DNA of 60,000 nucleotides from Tubulanus polymorphus (lineage: Eukaryota; Nemertea; Palaeonemertea; Tubulaniformes; Tubulanidae). Positions 1 to 9,029 of the stretch are shown piece by piece. Where the stretch lies: the NCBI RefSeq assembly GCF_964204645.1, contig NC_134030.1, forward strand, positions 17,305,110 to 17,365,109, read 5' to 3'. The first letter of the stretch is position 1. Each line of letters starts with the position of its first letter. The notes below the pieces were generated by a model. The model had not been told where the DNA came from and did no database searches. It worked only from the letters and a program-made list of their open reading frames with translations. Both the position numbers and the translations under genes were made by a program.

Positions 1-113
1 TTTATCTTTAAATCACTTTCAAATTCTAATATTTGTTTTTCTAAATACATTTTTAATTTAGTTTTATTTATATCATGAGGAATAATATCAATATTATCAA
101 CTTTATCATCCAT
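1..113 (-). CDS. Partial small ORF of virus-like block, function unknown
   Basis: The reading frame starts at the ATG at 113 (MDDKVDNIDIIPHD...) and runs off the left edge of the window, so only about 37 residues are visible. They are acidic, then lysine and glutamate rich, with no domain I recognise. The start sits directly after the A/T motif TAAATAAATG shared by the neighbouring genes, and the preceding gene on the same strand stops only about 20 bases upstream. That spacing is the main reason to call it real. Confidence 0.5.
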   Translation of the reverse strand, partial: MDDKVDNIDIIPHDINKTKLKMYLEKQILEFESDLKI

Positions 114-134
114 TTATTTAGAAAAAAAATTACT
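114..134 (-). promoter_or_regulatory. Start-proximal A/T motif (copy 1)
   Basis: On the minus strand this reads AGTAA, a T-run, C and then TAAATA directly before the ATG. The same arrangement precedes the ORFs starting at 796 and 1217. A shorter ATAAATG end precedes those at 550, 1988 and 2347. It resembles in form the TAAAT-type late promoters of some large DNA viruses; promoter function here is inference. Confidence 0.45.
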
Positions 135-366
135 AATTAGTAAATCTATATGCTACAAATATAACAATAACAGTTCCGCCTAAAATCCAAATTATTTCAT
201 ATTTCTTCTGTTCATTACTTGGTGTATAATAATCTAATTTAGGTTTGTATAGATGTAATTTTTCTTTATTGCTTACCGCGTTATATAAACTCATTGCATC
301 ATCGACTGATTGAAAATCTCTATGTGAAATCTTCTGATCATATAATTCCTTGTTAATATAATCCAT
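133..366 (-). CDS. Small C-terminal-anchored membrane protein of virus-like block
   Basis: This 77-residue frame has a charged N-terminal two-thirds and one hydrophobic segment near the C terminus (IIWILGGTVIVIFVAYRF), followed by a short tail: a single-pass membrane protein. From memory, cnidarian and other invertebrate Polinton-like elements carry one longer protein whose N-terminal half resembles the upstream frame (353-550) and whose C-terminal half resembles this one. Here the two frames overlap by 14 bases in different phases. Either they are overlapping genes or one gene broken by a frameshift. The protein has no named biochemical role that I can support. Confidence 0.55.
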   Translation of the reverse strand: MDYINKELYDQKISHRDFQSVDDAMSLYNAVSNKEKLHLYKPKLDYYTPSNEQKKYEIIWILGGTVIVIFVAYRFTN

Positions 367-550
367 ATAGTTTTGCCTTTTCTCTGTATTCTTCTGCTGC
401 TTTATTGTATTTTTCTAATGCTAAGTTATGTCTTCTTTGTTCTCCTAATGAACTATTTTTATCAATATGCTTATATAAATAACCACCACCAGTAAATGCT
501 AAAGCGTTAACAATTGCCGATCCTATAATAGTTATAATTGCAGAAGCCAT
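353..550 (-). CDS. Small N-terminal-hydrophobic protein of virus-like block
   Basis: This 65-residue frame starts with a glycine/alanine-rich hydrophobic stretch (residues 1-25, MASAIITIIGSAIVNALAF) and continues as a charged, probably helical segment (EQRRHNLALEKYNKAAEEYREKAK). The architecture matches small proteins next to protein-primed polymerases in invertebrate Polinton-like elements, recalled from general knowledge and not searched. The ATG directly follows CATAAATG. It ends inside the start of the next frame (133-366), which suggests the two may once have been one protein. Confidence 0.55.
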   Translation of the reverse strand: MASAIITIIGSAIVNALAFTGGGYLYKHIDKNSSLGEQRRHNLALEKYNKAAEEYREKAKLYGLY

Positions 551-574
551 TTATGTAGTAAAATAATTACGCAT

Positions 575-796
575 TTATATGGGAGGAATATATTTTTGTT
601 TTTCTAAATAATCAATAGTTAAATTAGATAAAGTAACTGCTAATGTTAATTTTAAGATATCATTTATATCAAATCTATCAACATTAACACTTCCCATTTT
701 GAATACTTTTTTTAATACCACTGAATAACCAACAGTTCCAACTGATAGTAATGCTCCATTATATAATCCAGTTATTATCCACTTATTATCACCCAT
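575..796 (-). CDS. Small two-segment hydrophobic protein of virus-like block
   Basis: This 73-residue frame has an N-terminal hydrophobic stretch (residues 6-28, around ITGLYNGALLSVGTVGYSVV) and a second weaker one (DILKLTLAVTLSNLTIDYL). The pattern suggests a small membrane protein. I do not recognise the family. It belongs to the same tightly packed minus-strand series and has the clearest copy of the start-proximal motif, so it is probably a real gene of the element. Confidence 0.5.
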   Translation of the reverse strand: MGDNKWIITGLYNGALLSVGTVGYSVVLKKVFKMGSVNVDRFDINDILKLTLAVTLSNLTIDYLEKQKYIPPI

Positions 797-816
797 TTAT
801 TTATCAAAAAAATTAC
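797..816 (-). promoter_or_regulatory. Start-proximal A/T motif (copy 2)
   Basis: The minus strand reads GTAATTTTTTTGATAAATAA immediately before the ATG at 796. It matches copy 1 in the GTAA, the T-run and the terminal TAAATAAATG. The spacing between T-run and ATG is also kept. Confidence 0.45.
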
Positions 817-882
817 TATCTTCAAAATATTTAGTTAACTTATTTATGATTAAATCAACATTTATTTCATTACTAGTTTCAT

Positions 883-1028
883 TTGTATATATTTCAATTA
901 TTATTTTTTAATATCATCGATGATAAAATCTTCATCTAATTCATAGAATCTTAAATTGTATATATTTCAATTATTATTTTTTAATATCATCGATGATAAA
1001 ATCTTCATCTAATTCATAGAATCTTAAA
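883..1028. repeat. 73-bp perfect tandem duplication
   Basis: Two directly adjacent, essentially identical units of 73 bp (about 884-956 and 957-1029) contain ATCATCGATGATAAAATC. They fill the gap between the ORFs ending at 1035 and starting at 796. Near identity implies a recent duplication. Open reading through it is broken on the minus strand, so this may be the decayed end of a small gene. Confidence 0.9.
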
Positions 1029-1034
1029 GATTCT

Positions 1035-1217
1035 CTAATTAATATTTTCTACATATAAAGTTTCTTTATCTATTGTTTTTTCATACTCAAATGTTGTTTC
1101 ATTAGAAAATGCAATATTTTTAATATGTATAATTACATCATTAATGTTAAATTTTATTTCTTTCTCACGTTTAAAATCAAATCCAAAACATATACTCGTT
1201 CCAACAATTATATTCAT
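1035..1217 (-). CDS. Small unknown protein of virus-like block
   Basis: This 60-residue frame begins MNIIVGTSICFGFDF and is otherwise rich in lysine, glutamate, asparagine and isoleucine. I recognise no domain. The support is position: it starts 16 bases after the stop of the penton-like ORF, directly behind the shared A/T motif. Its stop lies just before the 73-bp tandem duplication, so the original C terminus may be altered. Confidence 0.45.
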   Translation of the reverse strand: MNIIVGTSICFGFDFKREKEIKFNINDVIIHIKNIAFSNETTFEYEKTIDKETLYVENIN

Positions 1218-1237
1218 TTATAAATGAAAAAATTACT
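1218..1237 (-). promoter_or_regulatory. Start-proximal A/T motif (copy 3)
   Basis: The minus strand reads GAGTAATTTTTTCATTTATA before the ATG at 1217. The TAA inside AGTAA is also the stop codon of the upstream penton-like ORF. Stop codon and putative promoter are therefore fused in this very compact layout. Confidence 0.45.
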
Positions 1238-1988
1238 CTCTACATCTTATAACTAATTCATATATCACAGGAAAGTTATTTAAATCAATTGAATATCCAT
1301 TATGATTTCTTATTTCTAATTTAAGATTATTAAATTGAGGAATACAAGGTTTAAAATCACATTCAGCTAAATTATAATTTATTTGAGTTCCAAATTGTTT
1401 GACATTTTTTAATGGTAAAATATTTAATAAACCAGAATTACAAATTGTATCTTTAGTTGCTTCGAATGTTTTTGTAGGATCAATTAAATTACAATAAATA
1501 TAGAAGTGCGTAAAAGGTATTATATTTGGTGTAGTATCAACATTTGAATAAACTTTATTTGGATTAACTCCTAGCATTTTAGCTAATGGTTTTCTTACTA
1601 TGAATTTATATTGTTCATTAGTTAACTTTATTCTTATTTTATTAGTACTATCAATTTTATTAAATTTAATGTTAAACCCAACAGATTCACCTACTTTTAA
1701 CCGAGCTCTTTTATTAATTTCTTGAGATAATGTTTCTAAATTATATAATCCTGGTCTTAGAAATAGATGATACCATTTATCCATATTTCTATCATGAATC
1801 ATAAACAATCTATGATCAAAACTTTTATCTGATATATTGTAAAAAGAATTACATAAACTTATATTTACTAATTTTAAATCAACACAATTTTTATATTCCC
1901 TATCTAATTGTACTAGTAAATTATGTGATTTATAATTTGTAAGTTTTCTAGAATCAACAAATATTCTGTATTCTTTTAATTCCACCAT
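1233..1988 (-). CDS. Penton / minor-capsid-like protein
   Basis: This 251-residue frame is the longest intact ORF of the virus-like block. Recognisable features are an N-terminal beta-rich stretch with NSFYNISD (about residues 47-54), RPGLYNLETLSQEIN in the middle, LAKMLG, and FYIYCNLIDP, ending in NHNGYSIDLNNFPVIYELVIR. This pattern (short strands, 'NI', 'G.Y....L...IN', then 'YIYC') is what I associate with single jelly-roll minor capsid proteins of Polinton/adintovirus-type elements in invertebrates. The assignment is from memory; structure prediction was not possible. The start directly follows AAAATAAATG. No major capsid protein, ATPase or integrase is visible, so the rest of the element lies outside the window or is lost. 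Confidence 0.5.
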   Translation of the reverse strand: MVELKEYRIFVDSRKLTNYKSHNLLVQLDREYKNCVDLKLVNISLCNSFYNISDKSFDHRLFMIHDRNMDKWYHLFLRPGLYNLETLSQEINKRARLKVGESVGFNIKFNKIDSTNKIRIKLTNEQYKFIVRKPLAKMLGVNPNKVYSNVDTTPNIIPFTHFYIYCNLIDPTKTFEATKDTICNSGLLNILPLKNVKQFGTQINYNLAECDFKPCIPQFNNLKLEIRNHNGYSIDLNNFPVIYELVIRCRE

Positions 1989-2002
1989 TTATTTTACATA
2001 TT

Positions 2003-2347
2003 TTATTCGAAATCTATTTCGTGGTGCCCCTTTTCATTTTTACCTTTGTATACGAAATAGAAATCTCCAGAACATAATTCTTCTAGGTCTTCACTTGATA
2101 ATCTATGAAATCTATCTGGTAAATATGTTCTGAATTTATATGTATTTCCTTTTAATCCTTCATATTCTAAAGTGTATAACTAATTTATCTCCATATTTGT
2201 TAGTAACTGTAACAATATTTGTAATTAGATATTTCTTATGGATTGTTACTTCTTAAATTTATAATCTACTGATTTGACATTTGAAGTATCTTTTATTCTA
2301 TCTAGAAATAATTTGTTGTTCTCACTGTTTGCTTGTTTACTCTCCAT
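2003..2347 (-). pseudogene. Small element gene broken by frameshifts
   Basis: From the ATG at 2347 (MESKQANSENNKLFLDRI...) a frame runs about 33 codons to a TAA. The coding signal continues in a second frame (VTIHKKYLITNIVTVTNKYG) and then a third (YKFRTYLPDRFHRLSSEDLE ... KGHHEIDFE) that stops at 2003. The segments are collinear and together look like one protein of about 110 residues with at least two frameshifts. Small proteins of this type accompany protein-primed polymerases in invertebrate virus-like elements, but I cannot name a function. The start follows TATAAATG. Confidence 0.5.
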
Positions 2348-2376
2348 TTATAATACATATTTTTATTAAAATTTGA

Positions 2377-4640
2377 TTAACACGTTAGAATTCTTTTCAT
2401 TATCTCGTTCTCTTTTGTTTCTTCTCTTTTAGATTTTAAGTATTCATCTAAATTGCAACCATAAGCAACTGTATGTCTTCCATCATCTAAAATATATCTT
2501 TTATCATCAAATGGGTTTAGACTAATCTTTTCAATTTCTTCAATAAACATTTCATCATCTTCAGATCTTAAACATCTCATCTTATGTTTTCTAACTTCTT
2601 CATTGAATATACAATTGATGTAATCTTTGAAATGAATATTCTTTTCTACTACACTTTTGGTTATTCCTTTTAACTTTTTAGCTTCATGTTCTTTTGTTTT
2701 ATATGAATACATTTTAGATCTAATACCGATGAATTCAATCATTTCTTCACCACCTAATTCATCTTTGAATTTACCGGGAACTTTTTTATTATCATTGCTA
2801 AACAATTCATGATCTTTAGGATAGTTACTGAAATCAAAATGATGTTTTAATGTTTTTAAATCATTTGTTAAATTATTAGTTTTTATCTTTAATATGTACG
2901 CATCCGTATCTAGATATAAGATTTCTATATGTTTTTCTCCAAAATGAGGTTGTAATACGTTATAATAAAATTCATACATTAGTAATTTTGATATTTCTAA
3001 AACTGATGCTCCAACATAGATTGGTTTATTAAATTTCATAGAAGTTCTTCTCATTTTAACTGCAGCTAAATTTTCATCAAATATTCTGTTACCTAAAAAC
3101 TTAGGATATGATTGTAAATGCCTTATCCTTTTACCATTACTTACTAACTCAATATCATTTCTATTTCTAATATTTTCACAAGTCTTACCATAGAATGCAT
3201 TGTTCATTAGTTTGAAGAAATCCTTCTCAAAATCAGTTTTAGCTTTAGTTCTCTGTTTGGTGTTAAAATCTATATATTTTTCTAACCACTTAGATTGACT
3301 TAATGAAATATAACTATGTACTTTTTTAGGATCATTCCTTGGAAGATTAAAGTTTTAGATAAAACTTTTACATTCTATAATGTACTACATAATTATATTT
3401 ATCTTCTTGAGTTACCATTAACTTTTCTGTATGAATATGATTTTCGGGTTTAATTCTTTTTTGATAATTTGATAGTTCTTCATGAGTTACAGTTTTATGT
3501 TCTGGACAGTATGCTAGATTTCCAGATTTAAATTTAATATGTTCAGGATATTCTAAGTCTACAACAAAAAAGTAACCAGTATCTGAATCATCTGCAATAT
3601 CTAGGATTCTTTTCTTCCAATCAAATTTATCATTATTTTCATGTTGTGAAACTTCACTTATTTCAAATACTCCATAAGGTTGTGGTTCCATCATTGCCCA
3701 ACCATACAAATTATTTGCATCTATATATAATAACTTATATCCGGGGTTATCATTTACATTGAAATATCTATCCCCCAATACACCTGAAACACCTCCTCTT
3801 ATAGATTTTTCAAATAATAATAATTGATCTATATTTGTTAACAAATCCATTTTTATATCTGTACATTTTAAATCACAATCCCATGTTAAACCTGGTGATG
3901 AATAACAATGACATGGATCAGTGTTAAAATATTTTAGGTTTACATCTCTAAACCTTTCGAATATATCGGTTAATAATAATACATCTGATTTTAGATATGA
4001 ATCTACTAATTGTCCATGATTTTCTATTTTGAAATGATTCCAAATATTCAATGTTCTATTATAGACTTCATCTTTAACATATTCATTTTTTAATTCATCA
4101 TAGAATTGTTCTTTAAATAATTCAGTTATGTTAAAATCATTATGATTTTTATAGAAAGAATATGGAATTGCGCCTTTTTATCTCATTAATTGAAAATCAT
4201 CATTATTTGGGTAGTGTTGCTTTGATATTCTTAATTCATCATCAACTAATGATTTTGATAAGTTATCTAATGAACTATTTAAAAATCTATATGAATCTAT
4301 AAATCTTAGGCAACCAAATTGGAATGATATATAATTCTCAGATGTTTTAGCTAACATTTTAAATTTATAAGTTGGTATTTTATCTTTTGATCTATTTGAA
4401 TTTAATCTTTCTATTTCATTATTGATTTCTTCTATTTTATAACATAGCTGTTTGATAAATAAATGAGCATCATATCCTGATAGATTATGAAATATAACTG
4501 GTACAAAGTTAATTTTCTTAGCTTGTAAGTTACAATTCTCATGTGCAGCGCCTTTAAACTTTCCATTCAAATGATCATGGTCTCTTACTTTTTTATCTTT
4601 ATAATTAAATATCTTTTCACAATAATAACGCATATATATA
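2377..4640 (-). pseudogene. Protein-primed family B DNA polymerase (pPolB), degenerate and 5'-truncated
   Basis: Replicative polymerase of Polinton/adintovirus-type elements, read from 4640 down to 2377. In order: a CxxC/HNH-like lead-in with [20 protein letters not shown]; exonuclease motif [12 protein letters not shown]; exonuclease-3-like YLKSDVLLL; palm motif A in LYIDANNLYGWAM; motif B NNAFYGKT; motif C YLDTDA, where the usual final Ser is Ala; and the C-terminal landmark RYILDDGRHTVAYG. Breaks: an in-frame stop at about 4178, another at about 3368, and a frameshift near 3350. The N terminus is lost where the palindromic microsatellite begins. Family assignment is secure from motif order; activity is excluded by the breaks. 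Confidence 0.9.
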
Positions 4641-4646
4641 TATATA

Positions 4647-4968
<322 letters not shown>

Positions 4969-5062
4969 AGAGTCAATCTTAAACTTGAATACTTGTAAAT
5001 TCCAGTTTCTCGAAGAAAAAGGAAAATAATATGGTGCGCCGCGAACACTCAAAGAAAAAGGC

Positions 5063-5269
5063 CTAAAGTCTATTTATTAATGTATGAGACCTGTTTTTTC
5101 GCGATATCTTGCTTAATATTTGTAGTACATACTTCATTTAGGTCTTATCGCGGCCACAAAAGTCGCGGACGAAATATGAATATCCGATATTTTATCCGTT
5201 TATCACCGCTTAGAAGGATTGGTAAGAAGTGTAGGATATCGCAAATCGGCGAAAACAATCGCCATGTTC
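5063..5269 (+). repeat. Left ~210-bp terminal inverted repeat
   Basis: Reverse complement of 14862-15073 with a few substitutions and one small indel. The repeat contains a frame (MYETCFFAISCL...) in both copies, but conservation is at the DNA level and I do not call it a gene. Confidence 0.9.
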
Positions 5270-5376
5270 AGACGAGAAGATACACAATATCCGTGTAAGA
5301 AGATAACAAGAGAAATCCCACAATAAGTTCAGCCAAAACGAGAAACTTAAATAGAAGAGTTATATATATTTGCGCA

Positions 5377-5410
5377 ACGTTTCGGCTAAAGACTATTAGC
5401 CATCATCAGG
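5377..5410 (-). other. Hammerhead-like CTGATGA-stem-GAAAC hairpin
   Basis: The minus strand reads CTGATGA, a stem (GGCTAA/TTAGCC) with a short loop, then GAAAC. This is the spacing of the hammerhead ribozyme core, although an unpaired T follows CTGATGA and I could not fit a clean stem III. Similar stem-loops occur in Penelope-like elements. A related motif lies at 36233-36262. Confidence 0.3.
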
Positions 5411-5752
5411 CGTACTGAGTACAGGAGAATATTACAAGATATTTATACAAGACCAAAACAATAGAAGCAGAGTGAGTGATTAAAAGAAAACCCTGTTTCT
5501 CGGGCCCGACCGACCCGATATTTCCCCATTTCAAATAATCATTTTCAGGATAAAATATAATCGCCTACCGACCCTTTCAAAATTTTAGGTCAAATAACTC
5601 TTTTCAAAAATATATATGTGGCCGACCGAACTCCTTTCTCGTAAATATTTTTTTACCAAATAATTATGTCGGCACTGAGATCAGCATCATAAAAACATTT
5701 TATTATATCGGATTTAAAATTTGATTCTGGAAATGGCGCAGCCATGCTCAGA

Positions 5753-5933
5753 CAATAGTAGATAAAAACCGACAATAAAAAGAAAAACTATCTGGTAGCT
5801 TAACGTGTCAACTCAATTCTATGAGCCATTTTCAAAAACTGATTTAGTTTTTGAAAATTGCTCATAGAATTGAGTTGAAACGTTAAGCTACCAGATAGTT
5901 TTTCTTTTTATTGTCAGTTTTTATCTACTATTG
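5753..5933. repeat. 181-bp foldback with 88-bp arms
   Basis: Arms 5753-5840 and 5846-5933 are reverse complements with very few mismatches, separated by a 5-base loop (GATTT). The outer ends read CAATAGTAGATAAAAAC and GTTTTTATCTACTATTG. It is a MITE or foldback element sitting inside the split left arm of the nested inverted-repeat unit. Confidence 0.88.
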
Positions 5934-6851
5934 ATATTGGACAGCCACTTGTCTATGGAAACCAAAATGCTCAGACAACTTTGATGGCGACTTTGGATTA
6001 TCCTTTTATTATTGTGGTCTACTAGCTGTTAATCATATTCCTGACTAAAAATTTAGTCCAGTAAAAATTATTTACGGCAACCTACCCACTGATAGAAGAA
6101 TGAATGATATTTTTTTTCTATAAAAAGTAGAAAAAATGTCCTGCCTACCTACCCATTTTGGTGATTGCCCTGCCCAAGGAAACTTCACTTAAAAACAAAT
6201 GTGTAAACATGGCTAATTATGGCGAACAACAATTGTCGCCACTTGGCCATATCGAATATTTACGGGTCAGATAAAAACAAGAGCCCCAAGGGGCACTCAG
6301 ACTAGTCAATACCTAATAATTAACACAATAGCATATCAAGGTCATCCATCCGATTTGAGAAAAAGCTTTTTTCCCCAGACTTGGCACAATTGTCTATGAT
6401 ATTTTCTGTGGTGCAATTAAAAATTTCCCTCCCAAAAATCAAAAAAATAAAAAAATCTAAAAATCTTAAAATAAAACCCGGAAGTAAAACAGTTGAAATT
6501 ACCGCCGGTTCACGTGAACACCTGCTGATCTCTGCGGCGAAGCCAATCATAGAGGAGTCTTTGCTTTCTGATTGGCTTTTTAAAAACAGATATTATTGCG
6601 ATCAGATTTTCGTGAAAAAGCTTATAAATTTTAACGAGGCCCTTTTCAAAATTCAGCTACGTAGAGTTTGGAGAATGGGTAATGCTTTAATGAGTGATTT
6701 GTATGAATATATGCTCAGTTGCACAGTCAAAGAGCCTTCGTTCTGGAAACAATGTCATTTAAATTCAATACTTAGAAATAAACCAGTTTAGATGATATAT
6801 ACATGTACATCAAATGATTGAAGTAAATGAATTTCTAAGATAATATTGGAT

Positions 6852-7556
6852 AATTTACGGTTCCAAAAAGTACATTGATTTGCATAGAATATCTTCACAT
6901 CTTTTGCATTTGAAATTTTCTGAATCATGATTGGTTAAACAAGAAACATGGAACCAGCGATCACACATACTACAAGCTACCCATTCAACCAGCTGATCAT
7001 CTCCACAATCATCCTTCTCTCCACACACTGCACAAACCTCATTCTCGCTCTCATCTCCCTCACTAGACATATTTCCATCTTTCTCACTGTCATCTTCCGC
7101 ACCCTGATTCTCTCTCTCATTTTCTCTCTCATCCTCACTCTCATCACTATCATTCAGATTTATTACAACATGATTAGTTTCAAAATTTTTTACTAGATTG
7201 TCTGATAATTTGTCCTTAATCCATAATTCGTTTTCGATTTTCTTCACATGATCCTCGTAGTTTCTCCAATTTTCCGCCGTGACTTGTTCTCTCCCTTCAA
7301 TGATTAGCTTTTCCACATCCTTCAGTTTATTTGTTGTGTTTCTTTTCTTTGCATATGCTTTCATCTGGTGCCAACCCATTTCAATTGGGTTTTGCTCGCA
7401 ATGTTTGACTGTTAATATCAGTAGCTCGTGTCCAGAATCGAGAATCAGCTGCTCTGATTTGTAAAGTTTATTTGGTGACTGAGTTTGACATAGTTTAACA
7501 AGTTGTTGTTTGTTTAGATTTTGGTCGTTTGTCACTTTTTTCTTTTCCAACCATCT
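6852..7556 (-). CDS. DDE transposase, last exon (catalytic E and PHD finger)
   Basis: The acceptor CTTTTTCAG|AGATGG at 7556 opens this exon in phase 0. It encodes RWLEKKKVTNDQN, then HCEQNPIEMGWHQMKAYAKK, carrying the third catalytic acid of DDE_3-type transposases (NPIE). Then VTAENWRNYEDHVKKIE, an acidic stretch of Glu/Asp/Ser/Asn, and a PHD-type zinc finger: CAVCGEKDD...WVACSMCDRWFHVSCL...CKRC. The stop is just after KSMYFLEP at 6852. A PHD finger normally reads histone H3 tails; here it could direct insertion to chromatin, which is inference. Frames extending upstream of 7556 read intron. Confidence 0.85.
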
Positions 7557-7638
7557 CTGAAAAAGAAAATTTAATGTTATTAGCATCATAAGCATACCAA
7601 ATAGATACTTCATTCCTTGAACCTGTACGGCACTGTAA

Positions 7639-7796
7639 GGGGTCATTCATTTATTACGTATGCATTCGGGGAGGGGTCAGTGCAATTGCGTTCTGTGATG
7701 TTTAGTGTATATGAAAAAAATGGCCGATTTTGCGTACAGAGGGGAGGGGGGTTGAAAAATTCAAATTGTATGCGTAGGTAATAAATGAATGATCCC
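7639..7796. mobile_element. GGGGTCATTC-type MITE (copy A)
   Basis: 158-bp element with inverted ends GGGGTCATTCATTTATTACG and ...ATAAATGAATGATCCC, and a G/C-rich interior (GGGGAGGGG). It lies in the last intron of the transposase gene. A reverse-orientation relative lies at 13381-13538. I do not assign a superfamily. Confidence 0.85.
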
Positions 7797-8429
7797 AAAA
7801 TGGGTAGGTAGGTAGGACATTTATTTTCTGTATTGAAAAAAAATATCGGTTATTCTTCTATCAGTGGGTAGGTCGCCGTAAATAGTTTTTACTGGACTAA
7901 ATTTTTAGTCAGGAATATGATAATTATATTTTATTCTGAAAATGATTATTTGAAATGACGAAATATCAGGTCGGTCGGGCCCGGGAAACAGGGTTTTCTT
8001 TTGGTGTGGCCTAATGCAATGGTTTTCTGAGATGTTTTCTGAGACATGGGGTTTTCCCTTGGTTCGAGTTTTAAGTAAACAAATACAGGGTAAACAAACA
8101 TTTGACAGTGACAGCATTACTTTTTTTCAAACAACCTTTTTCTTTCTATGGATAAGTGTTGATAACACTTGGATGACTAATTGAAAATTGTACGATATGT
8201 TTCTCGAGATCCCTTCCAAAAGTATACCTGTCATTTCAATGAAAACATTTTCATTGAAATGGCGTGGATACTTTTGGCTAACCATCTTTGGTCTGATAGT
8301 AGTCGAATGAAACACTCTGTATGTATTTGAATAAGTCCCACGATTGAAAATCTTATATGATGGAATTTATTATTTTGAAACCAATTTTGAAAAAGTGATT
8401 TCATAAATTCTGATTTTCAGCATTTTAGC

Positions 8430-8596
<167 letters not shown>

Positions 8597-8668
8597 TCGG
8601 CTTAAAATTATAATATGTCTTTAAATTGAATTTGTGAAAACATCTAGGCCATCTAGGTTTTTTAATAC

Positions 8669-8817
8669 CTTGATCTCTTCTTTACTCTGTGAGCTTTTTG
8701 GAGCCTGACTTTCCTTTACTAAGCAGAGATGGTATGACGCTTGGTCCATGACTATAAGGGAAGGTTCCTCTAATGCTGGAATCAATTGGTCCTCGCGCCA
8801 TGTTTCGAATATGTCTC
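8669..8817 (-). CDS. DDE transposase exon with second catalytic Asp
   Basis: Acceptor TGCTTTTCAG|GAGAC (exon begins 8817, completing a Gly codon begun in the upstream exon) and donor ATCAAG|GTATTA (exon ends 8669, phase 0). It encodes DIFETWREDQLIPALEEPSL, then IVMDQASYH, the second aspartate block of DDE_3 transposases (consensus-like VMDNASYH, here Q for N), then QSKEEIK. Both junction phases agree with the neighbouring exons, so the splicing model is strong. Reading beyond 8669 to the stop near 8621 is intron. Confidence 0.85.
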
Positions 8818-8875
8818 CTGAAAAGCACATAGAATATGATTAGTTTCGAAATTGATGATTGATGTAGGCTGTAGG

Positions 8876-8930
8876 CGATCAGCATTTTTCATACGACTAT
8901 TAGAGAGTGATATTTTGGATGGGTATACTT
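8876..8930 (+). repeat. 55-bp dispersed direct repeat (copy 1)
   Basis: CGATCAGCATTTTTCATACG, then ACTATTAGAGAGTGAT and a diverged GGGTATACTT tail. The same sequence recurs at 10371-10427 in the same intron and orientation. Confidence 0.85.
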
Positions 8931-8976
8931 TTTTGAGATATCAGTTGTCACACAATCAGAGCAATTTATGCTATGG

Positions 8977-9029
8977 AGGGGCTGGCTGCTCAAAGGTTGT
9001 TTTAAATCAACTTTTGAGCAACCGGCCCC
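8977..9029. repeat. Short foldback hairpin
   Basis: GGGGCTGGCTGCTCAAAGGTTG and CAACTTTTGAGCAACCGGCCCC flank an 8-9 base A/T loop, with a few mismatches. This is a small MITE-like hairpin inside a transposase intron. Confidence 0.75.

Larger units (their letters stand above)
5482..8002. mobile_element. Nested inverted-repeat unit enclosing the PHD-finger exon
   Basis: The right arm is contiguous at 7797-8002 (206 bp, from AAAATGGGTAGGTAGG to CAGGGTTTTCTTTT). The left arm is its reverse complement split in two, 5482-5561 and 6032-6159, separated by about 470 bp that includes a perfect hairpin. The arms enclose the transposase's last exon (6852-7556) and part of the preceding intron. It is either a separate transposon nested in the 10-kb element or a second inverted-repeat layer of the same element. 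No clear target duplication was seen. Confidence 0.65.

Noticed and set aside
5080-5298. Frame MYETCFFAISCL..., also present at 14799-15104
   Set aside because: It lies in the ~210-bp inverted repeats; the DNA itself is conserved, including outside the frame, and no domain is recognisable.
6381-6791. 136-residue plus-strand frame
   Set aside because: No recognisable domain, biased to Lys/Ile, and located between repeats downstream of the transposase stop; there is no supporting context.
8621-8885. Longer minus-strand frames around the VMDQASYH exon
   Set aside because: Splice-site phases show that only 8669-8817 is exon; the rest reads intron.
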